A DNA stretch of 64,000 nucleotides from Tolypothrix tenuis PCC 7101 (GTDB lineage Bacteria > Cyanobacteriota > Cyanobacteriia > Cyanobacteriales > Nostocaceae): assembly GCF_002368295.1 (NCBI RefSeq), contig NZ_AP018248.1, positions 775,101 through 839,100 of the forward strand, in the 5' to 3' direction. Below the pieces are notes generated by a model. That model was not told the DNA's origin. It did no database searches and saw nothing but the letters and a program-made list of their open reading frames with translations. This document shows, piece by piece, positions 25,316-35,576 of this stretch. Within the stretch, counting starts at the first letter, position 1; each line of letters opens with the position of its first letter. The position numbers were made by a program, and so were the translations under genes.

Positions 25316-25648
25316 TTTCTCAGTGGTAAAAATGTAGTAGAAACAACAATGTATTAATTCGACACATTTTACCAATCTATGTTGATTATCTATAGGTTTT
25401 CTTAATAATTATGAAGCTAATTCTATTGATTAGTTTTTTAAAACATAAAAAAATAAACTCTTAAAAGGAAATCTAAGAGTATTCATAAGATAAAACAATC
25501 AATTATTAAATTTTTATGATCAACTAGTGCCATCACGCGAAAATCAACTTACTAAAATTTTGGCATTCAGGCGCTAGTTGGTCGTGTTCCTGGGTCTCCC
25601 AAGTATTCAAAAAAATCTACCATTTGTAACTGGGGAGGGGATGGGGTG
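25316..25648. other. Intergenic region, no gene seen
   Basis: AT-rich sequence between the trmL promoter side and the 3' end of gshA. No repeat array or convincing hairpin was found. Confidence 0.5.
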
Positions 25649-26788
25649 TTACGCCATTGAGGGGGAACACAATTTATCTTCTAATTCCACTTCTCGTTCT
25701 TTAGCAGTAACAATTGCTTGGGTAATGACACGTTGAGCATCAACCCCGACTGCGTGTAATTGTAACCATTGTTGGGCTTCATTACCTTCGCGCAAAATTT
25801 TCTGTAAAGGAGAAAGGAAGCAATTAAATCCTCGTTCTTTAGCGATCGCCCAAAGTTCTTCATACATTTGAGCGATCCAATCTCTGGCAATAATAGTTTT
25901 GCCATCTTGCCAATGTGTCAATTGAGCATCCAAACTATTTGCTGCGGCTACTACTTCGTTACTAGCAGTAACAGCAATTAGTTCTTCGGGGGTAAAGGTG
26001 CTTTGGGTTAACGGATCAATGTGGGTGTTTTCTATTATCTGCAAGAGGCGAGCTTCCAGCAATGCGGTAATTGCGAGTAAAGCGATGGGATCTGAGACTA
26101 AATCGCAAATTCGCAGTTCTAGGCGATTTAAATCGTAAGGACGGCGATCTCCATTAGGACGCACTGATGTCCACAAATGACGGACATTTTGCATGGTTCC
26201 AGCAGCTAGCTGTTGTTCTACCCATTGAATATGATCGGCATGGCTAGAAAATAGAGGTACATGGCTAGGAGTTTGGGGGAAGAGTCCCCAACGAGTAGAG
26301 TGATAGCCAGTAGCTTTGCCATCAATGAAGGGGGATGAGGCGCTGAGGGCGAGGAATAAAGGTGCTTCGGTACGAATGACGCGACAAGCCCGCATTAAGA
26401 CATCTGGATCGCTAATGCCTACATTTATGTGTACGCTAGCGGTCACTACTTTTGTACCGTAAGTGTTCTCAATGTAATCATGATAAGGATTTTTTGGGTC
26501 GGAACGGAAGAAGCGATCGCTCCTACCCAAAGACAACGTACTACCTGGAATTAAAGTATAGTCGCCCAGTTGCGTGAGGTATTTTCGTAGTTCTTGGCGA
26601 GGACGTACCAAGGCACACAGTAGCTGCTCAAAACTTTGTAAAGGTTTCGTAACATATTCAACGTTACGGCTATCTGGCTCTCGCATAAAACTTGGCATAG
26701 CCTCAACAATCTTGTCAGAGAGACCGACGATTTCACCCTGAGGTGTGCCCGTATACATTTCAATTTCAAAGCCTTTTAATAACCTCAC
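25649..26788 (-). CDS. gshA: Glutamate-cysteine ligase, cyanobacterial type
   Basis: 379 residues, matching the cyanobacterial family that differs from the E. coli enzyme. Conserved blocks include LLKGFEIEMYTG at the start, TASVHINVGISDP (about 128-140), a GYHSTRWGLFPQTP block and LNRLELRICDLVSDP. It makes gamma-glutamylcysteine from glutamate, cysteine and ATP, the first step of glutathione synthesis. The start is GTG 26788 with GGAG upstream. No glutathione synthetase gene is near. Confidence 0.93.
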   Translation of the reverse strand: MRLLKGFEIEMYTGTPQGEIVGLSDKIVEAMPSFMREPDSRNVEYVTKPLQSFEQLLCALVRPRQELRKYLTQLGDYTLIPGSTLSLGRSDRFFRSDPKNPYHDYIENTYGTKVVTASVHINVGISDPDVLMRACRVIRTEAPLFLALSASSPFIDGKATGYHSTRWGLFPQTPSHVPLFSSHADHIQWVEQQLAAGTMQNVRHLWTSVRPNGDRRPYDLNRLELRICDLVSDPIALLAITALLEARLLQIIENTHIDPLTQSTFTPEELIAVTASNEVVAAANSLDAQLTHWQDGKTIIARDWIAQMYEELWAIAKERGFNCFLSPLQKILREGNEAQQWLQLHAVGVDAQRVITQAIVTAKEREVELEDKLCSPSMA

Positions 26789-27248
26789 CTTTTTCTCCTC
26801 GGCTCTCCTAGCCTATAAATTGTATCGAACACGACGATTTTCTGCATGGATGTGGTAGCCTAGTCCAATTCAGATTTTTTTACCCAGAAACTAAGAAACA
26901 CAAGCATTTCGCCGATTTGCCTAAAAAGCAGCAATACTAAAGGCATAAATAATTTATGCCCTTAGTATTAGTGATTCATAATAAGTATTTCTCAGCGATC
27001 CATCTCTGCTGATAGACCTCATGAGCAGCCTTCTGCATTAGGGAGTATGTAACAGTTAAGCGTATGATTCCCAGGCGATCGCTTATATAGGATGAACACC
27101 AATTTTGTTTAAAGGCAAATAGTTACCCCATATTGATATATTCCCATAAATTTAGTGCTGATTTGCGTCTGAAAATCGTATTGTTAAAGCCCAATTCACA
27201 CAGAGGTTTTGGCCCTTTAACTTGTTATAAATTTGTGAAATCTTGTAT
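26789..27248. other. Intergenic region, no gene seen
   Basis: Holds the upstream region of gshA on its left and the sequence after the PLD-family gene on its right. Contains a short inverted repeat around 26930-26970 (GGCATAAATAATTTATGCC). A TTTGTTTAAAGG-type AT-rich tract follows. No gene supported. Confidence 0.5.
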
Positions 27249-29147
27249 TTACTCCTTGACTTTTTTCCTCGTCTTCTTTTCGGTTGGTACTTTTTTTATT
27301 TTTGTTGCTGGTTCCTTTTTAGCAGGTTGCTGAGGGAAAGTCTGTTGCGAGATAAAATCATCGACTGAATCATTTTCTTGAGCAATCTGAAGACGAAGCA
27401 ACTCTGACCATACTTCATTATTGAGCAAATTGACAGCAGTGTCACGATTCTGTGTGGCGATCGCATTAATAAATTGACGCAATCCCTGTTGCAATGAATC
27501 AATAAAGGGTGCTTCTGGTGTTACCTGACTCAACAATGAAAGTGCTAAGTTTAAACTTACTAAATTATCAGGTGAGTTTTGGGAATTTAATTTCGGCAAG
27601 AGAATATTTAGCCATACAGGAAGCAATTCTAGCCAGTTATTTTTCTCTATTTCTTTCAGTGCTATATTTTCCATTCCCATAGCATCCCATAGATACAGAG
27701 AATCTTTAGCTAATTGAGTGTCACGATTTTCTAAAGCCTTTGTCCATAATTGTTGAGTGTGTTTATGGAAGCGCTGGGTGAGAAATTCATAAGCTTCATT
27801 CACTTCCTGAGGAATTGTCACTTGATAAAAGAACTCACCTAATGGTATTTGTCCGCCGCTATATTCAAGCCATTGGTAGGAACTACAAATATAAATTTCT
27901 CTATCAACTATTACTTCTTTAATATGGGAATCGGCTAACTCAGCTAACTGTATATACGGTAAGTCTGCGGGTGTTTTTATGGCTGGTATTTCGGTTGATA
28001 TTGGTTGTTCTATTTGCGGCGATATTCCATAGCAAATTAAAATTGAAACTCCGCGTTTTGCTGCTTGTTCTAACACAGCTAAAATTTCGCTATTGGTAAT
28101 TACATGATTTACCCAAGGTGAATAGATAATTATCTGAAATTTCGCAGCATTGAGAATTTCTAAAAAAGTTTGATTAATTTGGCGATCGCTTAACTGTATA
28201 ACCTTACCTGAGTCGCTAGATTTTCTGCGTCTCGTGCTAGGTTTGAGATGATTTTCTAAAGCTTGCTGCCGAATCTTGTTAAATCTAGACTCTATTTCGT
28301 CATTTTTATGATTACGAGCTGCCTCTAACTCAAAATTGGGAGATGTGTTTGATGATTTGCACAATTCAGATAAAGATATTTTACCTTCAGATAGCAGGGT
28401 ATCTAGCCATTTTGAACTAGAATCTAAAATTTCCTTTCCGCGCCGCAGTTGCATAGTAATTTTGTCTTGATTAGCATCATAAATTACAAACATTGAGATT
28501 TTGCGCCAAATAATTTGCGGATTTTGTAATACCCTAAAAGCTGTGACAATCTTCCCGGCTTCAGGTACATGAAGCGCCACATCTGAAGCTTGGAGGCTCT
28601 TTTGTATATCCTCTAAACTTACGGAAGATATATCTTTATTTGGCAAATTGATATTTAAAAAATTTGCCAGATTGGGTAAATTGAGATTTATTTCATTTAA
28701 TGGTTCAGTCTGAAAGGTAATATTGTCGCTGAAAACATCTGTAATTGCATAAATCTGTACAGCATAGGGTGGTTGTGGTACAGAACCTTTTTTATAAAAT
28801 AAGCGCCCTTGTTCTGTCACTGTAATTGGCGATTTAGGTGCAAGAGTTTGTAACCTTTGCAAAGTTTTGATTGTACTTTCCACAAATATGCTATCTAGCC
28901 CCAGAATTGATGCTAATTCCTTGGCTGTTGGTGGCGGATCAAATTCTATTCCAGCGCGAATGATAAACTCTTCTAAAACATTTAACGGACGAGGTTCCGT
29001 GATGGTTAATTCTACAGTTGTTTGCTGCAAATTGTAGCGCAATTGACGCGCGGCTAAAACTGATAAATGCGGATTTTGGGCTGTAATTTCTTCAACTAAA
29101 TTTTTGAGACTGTCATCTATGGGTTTATTTGAGGATGTGAGAAACAT
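27249..29147 (-). CDS. Phospholipase D-family nuclease-like protein, partner of the helicase
   Basis: About 632 residues. One HKD motif is clear near residue 408: HIKEVIVD followed six residues later by SSYQW, the H-x-K-x4-D and (G/S)S-x-x-W of PLD-type nucleases. It is preceded by the matching fold elements FQIIIYSPWVNHVI and RGVSILICYGI. A single HKD suggests dimerisation. Upstream residues (about 60-120) look like a winged-helix/replication-initiator-type domain; the tail is Lys-rich (KKEPATKIKKVPTEKK). Start chosen at ATG 29147 with GGAGG 8 bases before it, overlapping the helicase stop by 23 bases. The two proteins probably act together on nucleic acid; biological role not established. 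Confidence 0.8.
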   Translation of the reverse strand: MFLTSSNKPIDDSLKNLVEEITAQNPHLSVLAARQLRYNLQQTTVELTITEPRPLNVLEEFIIRAGIEFDPPPTAKELASILGLDSIFVESTIKTLQRLQTLAPKSPITVTEQGRLFYKKGSVPQPPYAVQIYAITDVFSDNITFQTEPLNEINLNLPNLANFLNINLPNKDISSVSLEDIQKSLQASDVALHVPEAGKIVTAFRVLQNPQIIWRKISMFVIYDANQDKITMQLRRGKEILDSSSKWLDTLLSEGKISLSELCKSSNTSPNFELEAARNHKNDEIESRFNKIRQQALENHLKPSTRRRKSSDSGKVIQLSDRQINQTFLEILNAAKFQIIIYSPWVNHVITNSEILAVLEQAAKRGVSILICYGISPQIEQPISTEIPAIKTPADLPYIQLAELADSHIKEVIVDREIYICSSYQWLEYSGGQIPLGEFFYQVTIPQEVNEAYEFLTQRFHKHTQQLWTKALENRDTQLAKDSLYLWDAMGMENIALKEIEKNNWLELLPVWLNILLPKLNSQNSPDNLVSLNLALSLLSQVTPEAPFIDSLQQGLRQFINAIATQNRDTAVNLLNNEVWSELLRLQIAQENDSVDDFISQQTFPQQPAKKEPATKIKKVPTEKKTRKKVKE

Positions 29148-32100
29148 CAACAAAACCTCCATGATGACTAACAACATTAGCAACTTCTGAGTACATATTG
29201 CCAACTTTACCAGGTTGCTTGGTAAATAAATCGTGACAGCCTACAATTACTAGCAATTCTTGGGCGCGAGAAAAAGCGACATTTACCCGTTCTGGTTTTT
29301 TCGCAAATCCTACATCTCCTTTATTATTGTTGCGAACCATGCTGACAATTACAACCGGGCGTTCCATACCCTGAAATCTATCAACTGTACCAGTACGAAT
29401 TTGCAGTGAAGGGAAGAGTTCTGATTGTAAGCGTTCATCAATTTTTCTGAGTTGAGCACCATAAAATGTAATTACAGCAATTTCTTTTTTCGGTTCACCA
29501 CAGGCGACTTTTGCAGCCCAAGAATTTTCAAATTGCTGACATAAAGCTTCAATAACGTCAATTTCCTGAAGGTTAAATAAAGAAGTACCTTCGCGCTGTT
29601 CTTGAAATGCATCTTCTTTGGGCATTTTCACCCAAAGTAAATGGTGTTGAGGTTGAACTATTTCCCCGACTAAATCATGGGCGCGTTTGATATCTGGCTG
29701 TAAAATTCCACATTCCAATTTACCCTCATAAAATTGATTGATTGCGCCCATAATATTGGGGTGCATTCGATATTGGGTAGTTAACATTTGTTTGATGCTT
29801 TGATCTGCATCTTCAAATTGGCTTTTGAAGAGAGATTCTTCTAAGAATTGTAATTCTTCTCTGCTACTGCCAATTTCTTGCACAACTTCTTCTAAAGTAC
29901 TAGTATCTAGCATTGGTGGTAATTGTTTATGATCACCCACCATGACTAATTTTTTACCCTTCAAAGCTGGAATTAGCAATTCTGGTGGCGTACATTTACT
30001 AACTTCATCAACAATCACCACATCAAAGCACTGAAATTCTTCGGAAAAATCACGATTTGCGGCTTGCACACAGGTGATACCAACAACGTTAGCATTATCT
30101 AAATATACCTGTCTTAAATCGTGGCGATCGCGTTCTGAGGGGTTGCGTACTTTTTCAATCCAATCTTGAATAAAATTACCATAGCGATTGAGGTAAACTT
30201 CATCTTGAGTGAGTTGCTCTTGTAAAGCCTCAAATTGAGATTTAATGCTGCGTAAAAATTCTAAATTATATAAATCAGTAGTATAACTTGGAATTTTAAA
30301 TTTATCAGATATTCCTTGCCATTCTATCTGCCACCAGTTGCGCTCTAATAATAAAGTCTCTGATAATTCTGGTTGCGTCTGTTCGGATATTTTATTTAAT
30401 TTTAGTTTTAAAGTCTCAAGCTGTTGTTGAACAATTGTTGTTTCTTCTTGCAAGATTGATAATTGCTCAATCAAAGAAAATTTAATATTTTCTAATACAG
30501 CAAACGGTTCAAGAGATGTAATTAAATTTTCTATCTGACTTAGTTGATTAATCCAAGTATGGACGTGTTTAGAGAATTCCTGTGGATGCTCCCAAATTTT
30601 AGCTTGAGTTGTGAGATATTGGTCAACTAAACTACGTAATTGCTGAGGAATGTTTGGCTGTTGGTTGAGTTCTTGCAAAGTATTGATTGCTCTTGCCAGT
30701 TTCACATTAGCATCTTGTCTGGCTGTTTCTATCTGATTTTGAATATTCAATATTTGCTGAGATACAGTTTCATGATTGTGCAGTTCATTTAACTGTCGTT
30801 CTAGATGTTGTAAATGTTGTTCTATTTCAGTTTTGACTTTAAAAACGCATTGACGCGCATTGTTAAGGATGCTTTCTATAAGTTCTTGGGTAATTGTATT
30901 GAGAGTCGCTTCAATATTATTGGCTTTCCATAATGCGCCATAGGTTTGCTGAATTCTATTCAAGAAAATTTGGGCTGCATCAACTATAGTTTTTCGCTGA
31001 TTTTGCGTTAAATATTGATAGTTATTAAGCTGTTGAGCAATTTCTTGCCATTGAGTGCAATCACTCGTTTTCAAAACTAAAGGAATCTTGCTAAAATTCT
31101 GCTGGAGAAAATAGCTAAAACTATGCTGTCTACCTTTTCTATCGCTATATTCTCCCTCAATTTCGTAAGCGATCGCCTTTGCTAATAAATCCCAGTCTGG
31201 TAGATTAACTGTATAATTACTTGGCATCAATGATATTTTTAAATAATTAGCCAGCATCACCAATCCTGGCGGTAATTGCATTAGTTCTAAGGTTAAAGGT
31301 TGATTAGTCTGCCGAGAATTATTTAAAATTTCCGATAGACGCGTATTAGCTGTAGCCTTCCATTCCTTGACAGCAACGATAACTGTCTCAAGTTCCTGCT
31401 TGCGAGTTTCCCAATTTTGAATAGTTTGCTGTAGAATGTGCTGTTTACTAAAAAATTGCTGATTATCTTTTTGTAACTGTTGTAAATTGCTGGAATGTTG
31501 TTTAAAAACCTGAACTGCGGCTGCAACTTCTAACATTGCTACAGTTGCACTTTGAGCATAAATTAATGCGGTTTTAAAATCAGGGATTCCCTTGGCGACA
31601 GAGTCACGTAACCACACAGCCAATCCAAAAGCACCACATTGAGGGCGAAGAAAGCCAAGTTTATCAGTCAAGGTAATAGCTTTAGCGACATTTACTAAAA
31701 AATCTTTAACTAAAGTATTCCCTTCAGTATATGGGCGTAAATGCGGTAAAAAGTTGGTAATTTCTGGAGCTTCCCAATTAACTATTGATGGAGAATCTAA
31801 AAGATTTTCTAAACCAGAAATTAAGGTGTCAATTTCAGTCTTTTTAGCTAATGCATCCTGATAAAGCGCTTCTTGCTGTTGCAGATTAACTTGTAATTTA
31901 GCTCGTTTATGCGTTAATTCTTCCTGGTTTACTTGGAATTCTTCTTCTGCTTGGATATAAGCTGTAAATCTTGGATAAAATGCCAATAATTGACGATAAT
32001 TTTCTAAATTTTGGCGGCGATTACTGAGACGAGTTTCACAGTCACTAGCAGTATTATCTAACCATGTGCCAATAACTTGGTCTTCTAAAAACGGCTGTCC

Positions 32101-33630
32101 TTCTTCGCCAACTTTCTCAGCACGTCCCTTACGTATCGCCCGAATTACAGGGTTATGAACTAATCTACTTAGGGCGTTATCTACTGCTAAATTCGCTTGG
32201 GAAGCAATCAAAGTCCGCCCACCTCGCAAAGCAACTTGATAACAAATCTCAGCAATTACGGTTGTTTTCCCTGTACCAGGTGGCCCCTGAATTAAAACTA
32301 AATCTTCGGCGGAAAGTACTGTTTCTACTGCTGCTTTTTGACCAGGATTAGCAGATGATAATAATAAATCTTCTACTGGTAATTCTACAGTGTTATGAAT
32401 AGGTCGAGCCTGAGCAGCATCAAATAAGAAATTACCTAAATAAGGATTTTGTGTGCGTCCATTATTTAAATCATCTAAAGCTTTTTTCTTACGTTGGATT
32501 TGTTTAATATCACCAACTGCTTCAAAACATAAAAACCCAGTATCAGGAAGTTGATAACGTCCGCTTGTCATGTAATCAGCAAAATCGCGTTCCAGCCTCA
32601 CACCAATGATGCGATTTTTGAGATCAATTTCTTCGAGTGAACCTAATAACCGACTTTGCTGCCAATTTCTGCCATTGGGTGCAGTTTCAAATAATTTGAT
32701 GTCTTCATTTCTTGCCTTTCTTACCCGTTCCCAAAAGTTTTCAATATCTAACAAATTTTCTGGTGAACCATCGAGGGTAGCTGAGTTAACATCAATTTGA
32801 AAACTGATGCGTCTTTTAAAGTTATAGTTATGCTGACGGTAAGGCACACAAAACTGACGCGCTTGAGCAATTTTCTCTTCAATCTGTAAAAATGCTTTCC
32901 ATGCTTTTAGTTGTTCTTCTGTAGGTACAAAGTCGCCACAAATAGGCGTGTTTTTTAATTGTGTAAATACAGTTGAGGGAATACCGATATGATGCTCATG
33001 GTTAGGCAGAAGCCGTAAGCGCAAGGGTACAGCATAAGCATCATTATTTCCCCGTGAAATTGGCAGTAAATAAGCAGATAAAATCCTTAAACCTTCGTAG
33101 CCATTGGGATGTACTGCAGCTTTAAATGCAAGAGTTTTACCTAATTTTTGCAGTCTCAAAGGTAACTTATTATTCTCAGAATCAGTGGCGATAATTAATT
33201 CCCAAATTTCTTCTTTGGCTGCTCTTCCTGCACCTTTACGACGTAAATAAAACAGGCAAGGATTTTGACCAACGCATTCCCACATTAATTCATGGGCGTA
33301 TTCTCGACGTTCGCTAAAATCAGGGTATTCTGCGACTGTATCCGCGCCTGCTAAATGCCGGATTAAACTATCAATTGTTGAATTGACGAACATATAGCCC
33401 CAATCTTCTGAGGCAATTTTCATTTTTAAGGAACTAGTTTTGCGAGTAGTAGCAACTTTAGAAACTGCCGGTTGAGCTGCTTTGCGAACACGTTCTGCTT
33501 CAAATTCTGAAATTGTGCTGCTAGGACTTTTAGCGACAATATTAAGTTGCTGGCATATTACTAATAGCTTCTTGCTATCTACATTTATTTCCTTTGAAAG
33601 TTCGTAAATTCTAACTTTTGTTTTGTTCAT
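29125..33630 (-). CDS. Large SF1 (UPF1/DNA2-like) helicase with N-terminal IF2N-like domain
   Basis: 1501 residues. Residues 3-52 (VRIYELSKEINVDSKKLLVICQQLNI) match the IF2 N-terminal helical module. Helicase motif I GPPGTGKTT is near 450, motif II VDEVSK near 1207, motif III VMVGDHKQLPP, and motifs V-VI TGTVDRFQGMER and RVNVAFSRAQELLVIVG near the end. Between motifs Ia and II is an insertion of some 600 residues rich in Gln/Leu, likely coiled coil. Such helicases act 5'-3' on RNA or DNA. The 3' end overlaps the PLD gene, so the pair is translationally coupled. Domain content resembles helicase-PLD antiphage systems; not proven. Confidence 0.88.
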   Translation of the reverse strand: MNKTKVRIYELSKEINVDSKKLLVICQQLNIVAKSPSSTISEFEAERVRKAAQPAVSKVATTRKTSSLKMKIASEDWGYMFVNSTIDSLIRHLAGADTVAEYPDFSERREYAHELMWECVGQNPCLFYLRRKGAGRAAKEEIWELIIATDSENNKLPLRLQKLGKTLAFKAAVHPNGYEGLRILSAYLLPISRGNNDAYAVPLRLRLLPNHEHHIGIPSTVFTQLKNTPICGDFVPTEEQLKAWKAFLQIEEKIAQARQFCVPYRQHNYNFKRRISFQIDVNSATLDGSPENLLDIENFWERVRKARNEDIKLFETAPNGRNWQQSRLLGSLEEIDLKNRIIGVRLERDFADYMTSGRYQLPDTGFLCFEAVGDIKQIQRKKKALDDLNNGRTQNPYLGNFLFDAAQARPIHNTVELPVEDLLLSSANPGQKAAVETVLSAEDLVLIQGPPGTGKTTVIAEICYQVALRGGRTLIASQANLAVDNALSRLVHNPVIRAIRKGRAEKVGEEGQPFLEDQVIGTWLDNTASDCETRLSNRRQNLENYRQLLAFYPRFTAYIQAEEEFQVNQEELTHKRAKLQVNLQQQEALYQDALAKKTEIDTLISGLENLLDSPSIVNWEAPEITNFLPHLRPYTEGNTLVKDFLVNVAKAITLTDKLGFLRPQCGAFGLAVWLRDSVAKGIPDFKTALIYAQSATVAMLEVAAAVQVFKQHSSNLQQLQKDNQQFFSKQHILQQTIQNWETRKQELETVIVAVKEWKATANTRLSEILNNSRQTNQPLTLELMQLPPGLVMLANYLKISLMPSNYTVNLPDWDLLAKAIAYEIEGEYSDRKGRQHSFSYFLQQNFSKIPLVLKTSDCTQWQEIAQQLNNYQYLTQNQRKTIVDAAQIFLNRIQQTYGALWKANNIEATLNTITQELIESILNNARQCVFKVKTEIEQHLQHLERQLNELHNHETVSQQILNIQNQIETARQDANVKLARAINTLQELNQQPNIPQQLRSLVDQYLTTQAKIWEHPQEFSKHVHTWINQLSQIENLITSLEPFAVLENIKFSLIEQLSILQEETTIVQQQLETLKLKLNKISEQTQPELSETLLLERNWWQIEWQGISDKFKIPSYTTDLYNLEFLRSIKSQFEALQEQLTQDEVYLNRYGNFIQDWIEKVRNPSERDRHDLRQVYLDNANVVGITCVQAANRDFSEEFQCFDVVIVDEVSKCTPPELLIPALKGKKLVMVGDHKQLPPMLDTSTLEEVVQEIGSSREELQFLEESLFKSQFEDADQSIKQMLTTQYRMHPNIMGAINQFYEGKLECGILQPDIKRAHDLVGEIVQPQHHLLWVKMPKEDAFQEQREGTSLFNLQEIDVIEALCQQFENSWAAKVACGEPKKEIAVITFYGAQLRKIDERLQSELFPSLQIRTGTVDRFQGMERPVVIVSMVRNNNKGDVGFAKKPERVNVAFSRAQELLVIVGCHDLFTKQPGKVGNMYSEVANVVSHHGGFVDVSHILK

Positions 33631-33894
33631 CCAGTAATCTTCTGTAATATTTGATATTTATGAGAATAGAACTATTGCTAAAGCTAAAGATGATGTCCGC
33701 AAAATTTCTCTCAAACTCTTATTCTTTTGTTACTTTTCGATGATTTGTAGTTCATTGTTGATAAAATACATGGAGGTTTTAAGTATAAAAATTGCACGCA
33801 GAGACGCGGAGGCGCAGAGAGCAAGAGGGAGATTTTAAAGTTGTAGATCAGGGTGTGCGATTTTTCATCCTAAAGTTGAGGAATGACTATAAGT

Positions 33895-34812
33895 TTATAG
33901 TTTATATTGTCTGTACACTTCACTAGCAGCACGATGTACTAAAGAATGTCGCCAAACGAGGGATGACAAATCGTCGGCGTAACCACCACCAATAACACAG
34001 GCGACGGGATAACCAGCACTGACGCAAGTACTCAAAACCTGCATTTCACGACGGAATATCCCAGTATCGGTTAAAGCTAATTTTCCCAGGCGATCGCCTA
34101 TATGTGGATCGACACCTGCGTCATAAAAAACGATATCTGGCTTCACCTCTGACAATAAATCAGGTAGATACTTTGCTAAAGTTTGCAAGTAGGCATCATC
34201 TTCCATCCCTTCTGGTAAAGGTACATCCAAATCGCTGCTTTGCTTAGTACCAGGAAAATTCACTTCACAATGCATAGAAAATGTGAAAACGCTGTCATCA
34301 TCTTGGAAGATAAAAGCCGTACCATCACCTTGATGTACATCTAAATCAACTATTAAGATTTTTTGAGCCAGTCCGAGTTTTTGTAAAACGCGAGATGCGA
34401 TCGCTAAATCATTGAAAATACAAAAACCAGATCCATAACTGGGAAAAGCATGATGAGTCCCACCAGCCGTATTGCAAGCTAAACCCTGGCTCAGTGCTAG
34501 TTGGGCAGTCAGTATTGTACCACCGACCGCTACACAGGTACGATTCGCCAATGCCGGACTCCAGGGCAAACCAATACGCCGCTGTGCTTTGGAATCTAAT
34601 GTTCCTTCACAGTAAGCTCGAACATAGTCACCAGTATGAACCAACTCGATCAATTCGGTTGGTGGAAGCACAGGCTTATGAAATTGCTCAATTTGCGCCA
34701 CCCCATCAGCTATTAACAATTCATATAACTGTCGAAACTTCACCATCGGAAACCGATGTCCCTCCGGTAGCGGTGCAACGTAATCTGGATGATAAATAAT
34801 CGGTAAGTACAT
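33895..34812 (-). CDS. Histone deacetylase-family (class II/AcuC-like) zinc hydrolase
   Basis: 305 residues of the arginase/deacetylase fold. Family residues are visible: THHAFPSYGSGFCIFND (the two catalytic histidines region), IVDLDVHQGDGT (zinc ligands Asp and His), YDAGVDPH (second zinc Asp) and VIGGGYADD. It removes acetyl groups from lysine or acetylated small molecules such as polyamines; the substrate is unknown. Length fits bacterial members. The neighbouring genes give no pathway clue. Confidence 0.92.
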   Translation of the reverse strand: MYLPIIYHPDYVAPLPEGHRFPMVKFRQLYELLIADGVAQIEQFHKPVLPPTELIELVHTGDYVRAYCEGTLDSKAQRRIGLPWSPALANRTCVAVGGTILTAQLALSQGLACNTAGGTHHAFPSYGSGFCIFNDLAIASRVLQKLGLAQKILIVDLDVHQGDGTAFIFQDDDSVFTFSMHCEVNFPGTKQSSDLDVPLPEGMEDDAYLQTLAKYLPDLLSEVKPDIVFYDAGVDPHIGDRLGKLALTDTGIFRREMQVLSTCVSAGYPVACVIGGGYADDLSSLVWRHSLVHRAASEVYRQYKL

Positions 34813-34822
34813 CGTTGTTTGG

Positions 34823-34921
34823 TAATGGGTAATTGGTAATTGGTAATTGGTGTTTGTTATTTCCCCTCATCTCCCCAATCCCCAGTCCCTAATCCCCAGT
34901 TCCCAGTCCCCAATCTCCCAC
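34823..34921. repeat. Heptameric tandem repeats, two types
   Basis: (AATTGGT)n copies are followed by (CCCCAGT/CCCCAAT)n copies, in the region between the divergent deacetylase gene and the small plus-strand gene. Confidence 0.8.
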
Positions 34922-34970
34922 AGTTGTCTACACTAAGAAGTGACAATGAAAACATAGTAAGGAAGCCTGC

Positions 34971-35510
34971 GTGCTTGATTTGTATCCGATGATGCAACTA
35001 AAAACTGTATGGCAATTAGGTAGCAATAATCCAGAAAATCAACATCACCTAGCTACTATTCGCCAATGGTGGGCAAATCTCAACAGTAAAAAAGTTACTT
35101 GGCAACAGAGAATAATTACTGAGAATAGTGAAGTCGATCAATTAGATTGGGAACCCAAGCGGTTTGATGAAGCGTTTGCGATCGCAAACCCAGATATTCG
35201 TGGTATTACACTCTATTGGCGTAAACCTGACTCTTCTGTTGAGCGTAACACCACGCCACATAAATTAATACTTGATAGCCTCAACCAATATTTATATATT
35301 TTTCCTAAGTCACAAAAAGAACTAGTTATCCGTGTAGGTTTTCCATCGATTGTTTATGAAACAATTTCACTAACAAATCCCCAATATTTATATAATTCAT
35401 CTGGTGAAAATTACATTCTCACTTTGCAGGATGCATCGCAACAGCTAGAAGTCAAAGTTAGCATGAGTCCAGAAAATCTCAAACAGCTACTTCGACAACT
35501 CACAAGGTAA
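34971..35510 (+). CDS. Conserved-type hypothetical protein
   Basis: 179 residues, soluble, no signal peptide or TM segment. Contains WWANLNSKKVTWQQ, FAIANPDIRGITLYWRKPDSS and a run of alternating hydrophobics (LYIFPKSQKELVIRVGFPSIVYE) that suggests beta structure, ending in LKQLLRQLTR. I recognise no family. The start is GTG 34971, with AAGGA seven bases upstream; an ATG at 34989 is an alternative. It is followed by the MscS gene after 66 bases on the same strand. Confidence 0.6.
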   Translation: MLDLYPMMQLKTVWQLGSNNPENQHHLATIRQWWANLNSKKVTWQQRIITENSEVDQLDWEPKRFDEAFAIANPDIRGITLYWRKPDSSVERNTTPHKLILDSLNQYLYIFPKSQKELVIRVGFPSIVYETISLTNPQYLYNSSGENYILTLQDASQQLEVKVSMSPENLKQLLRQLTR

Positions 35511-35576
35511 AATTAAGCCAACATACGTTACCCTGACTGAGTACCCTAATATTAAATACTTCATTTCAAGTTGATT

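Noticed and set aside
27249..29147. Two-HKD phospholipase D
   Set aside because: Only one HKD motif is found by eye, so a phospholipase with two motifs in one chain is unlikely.
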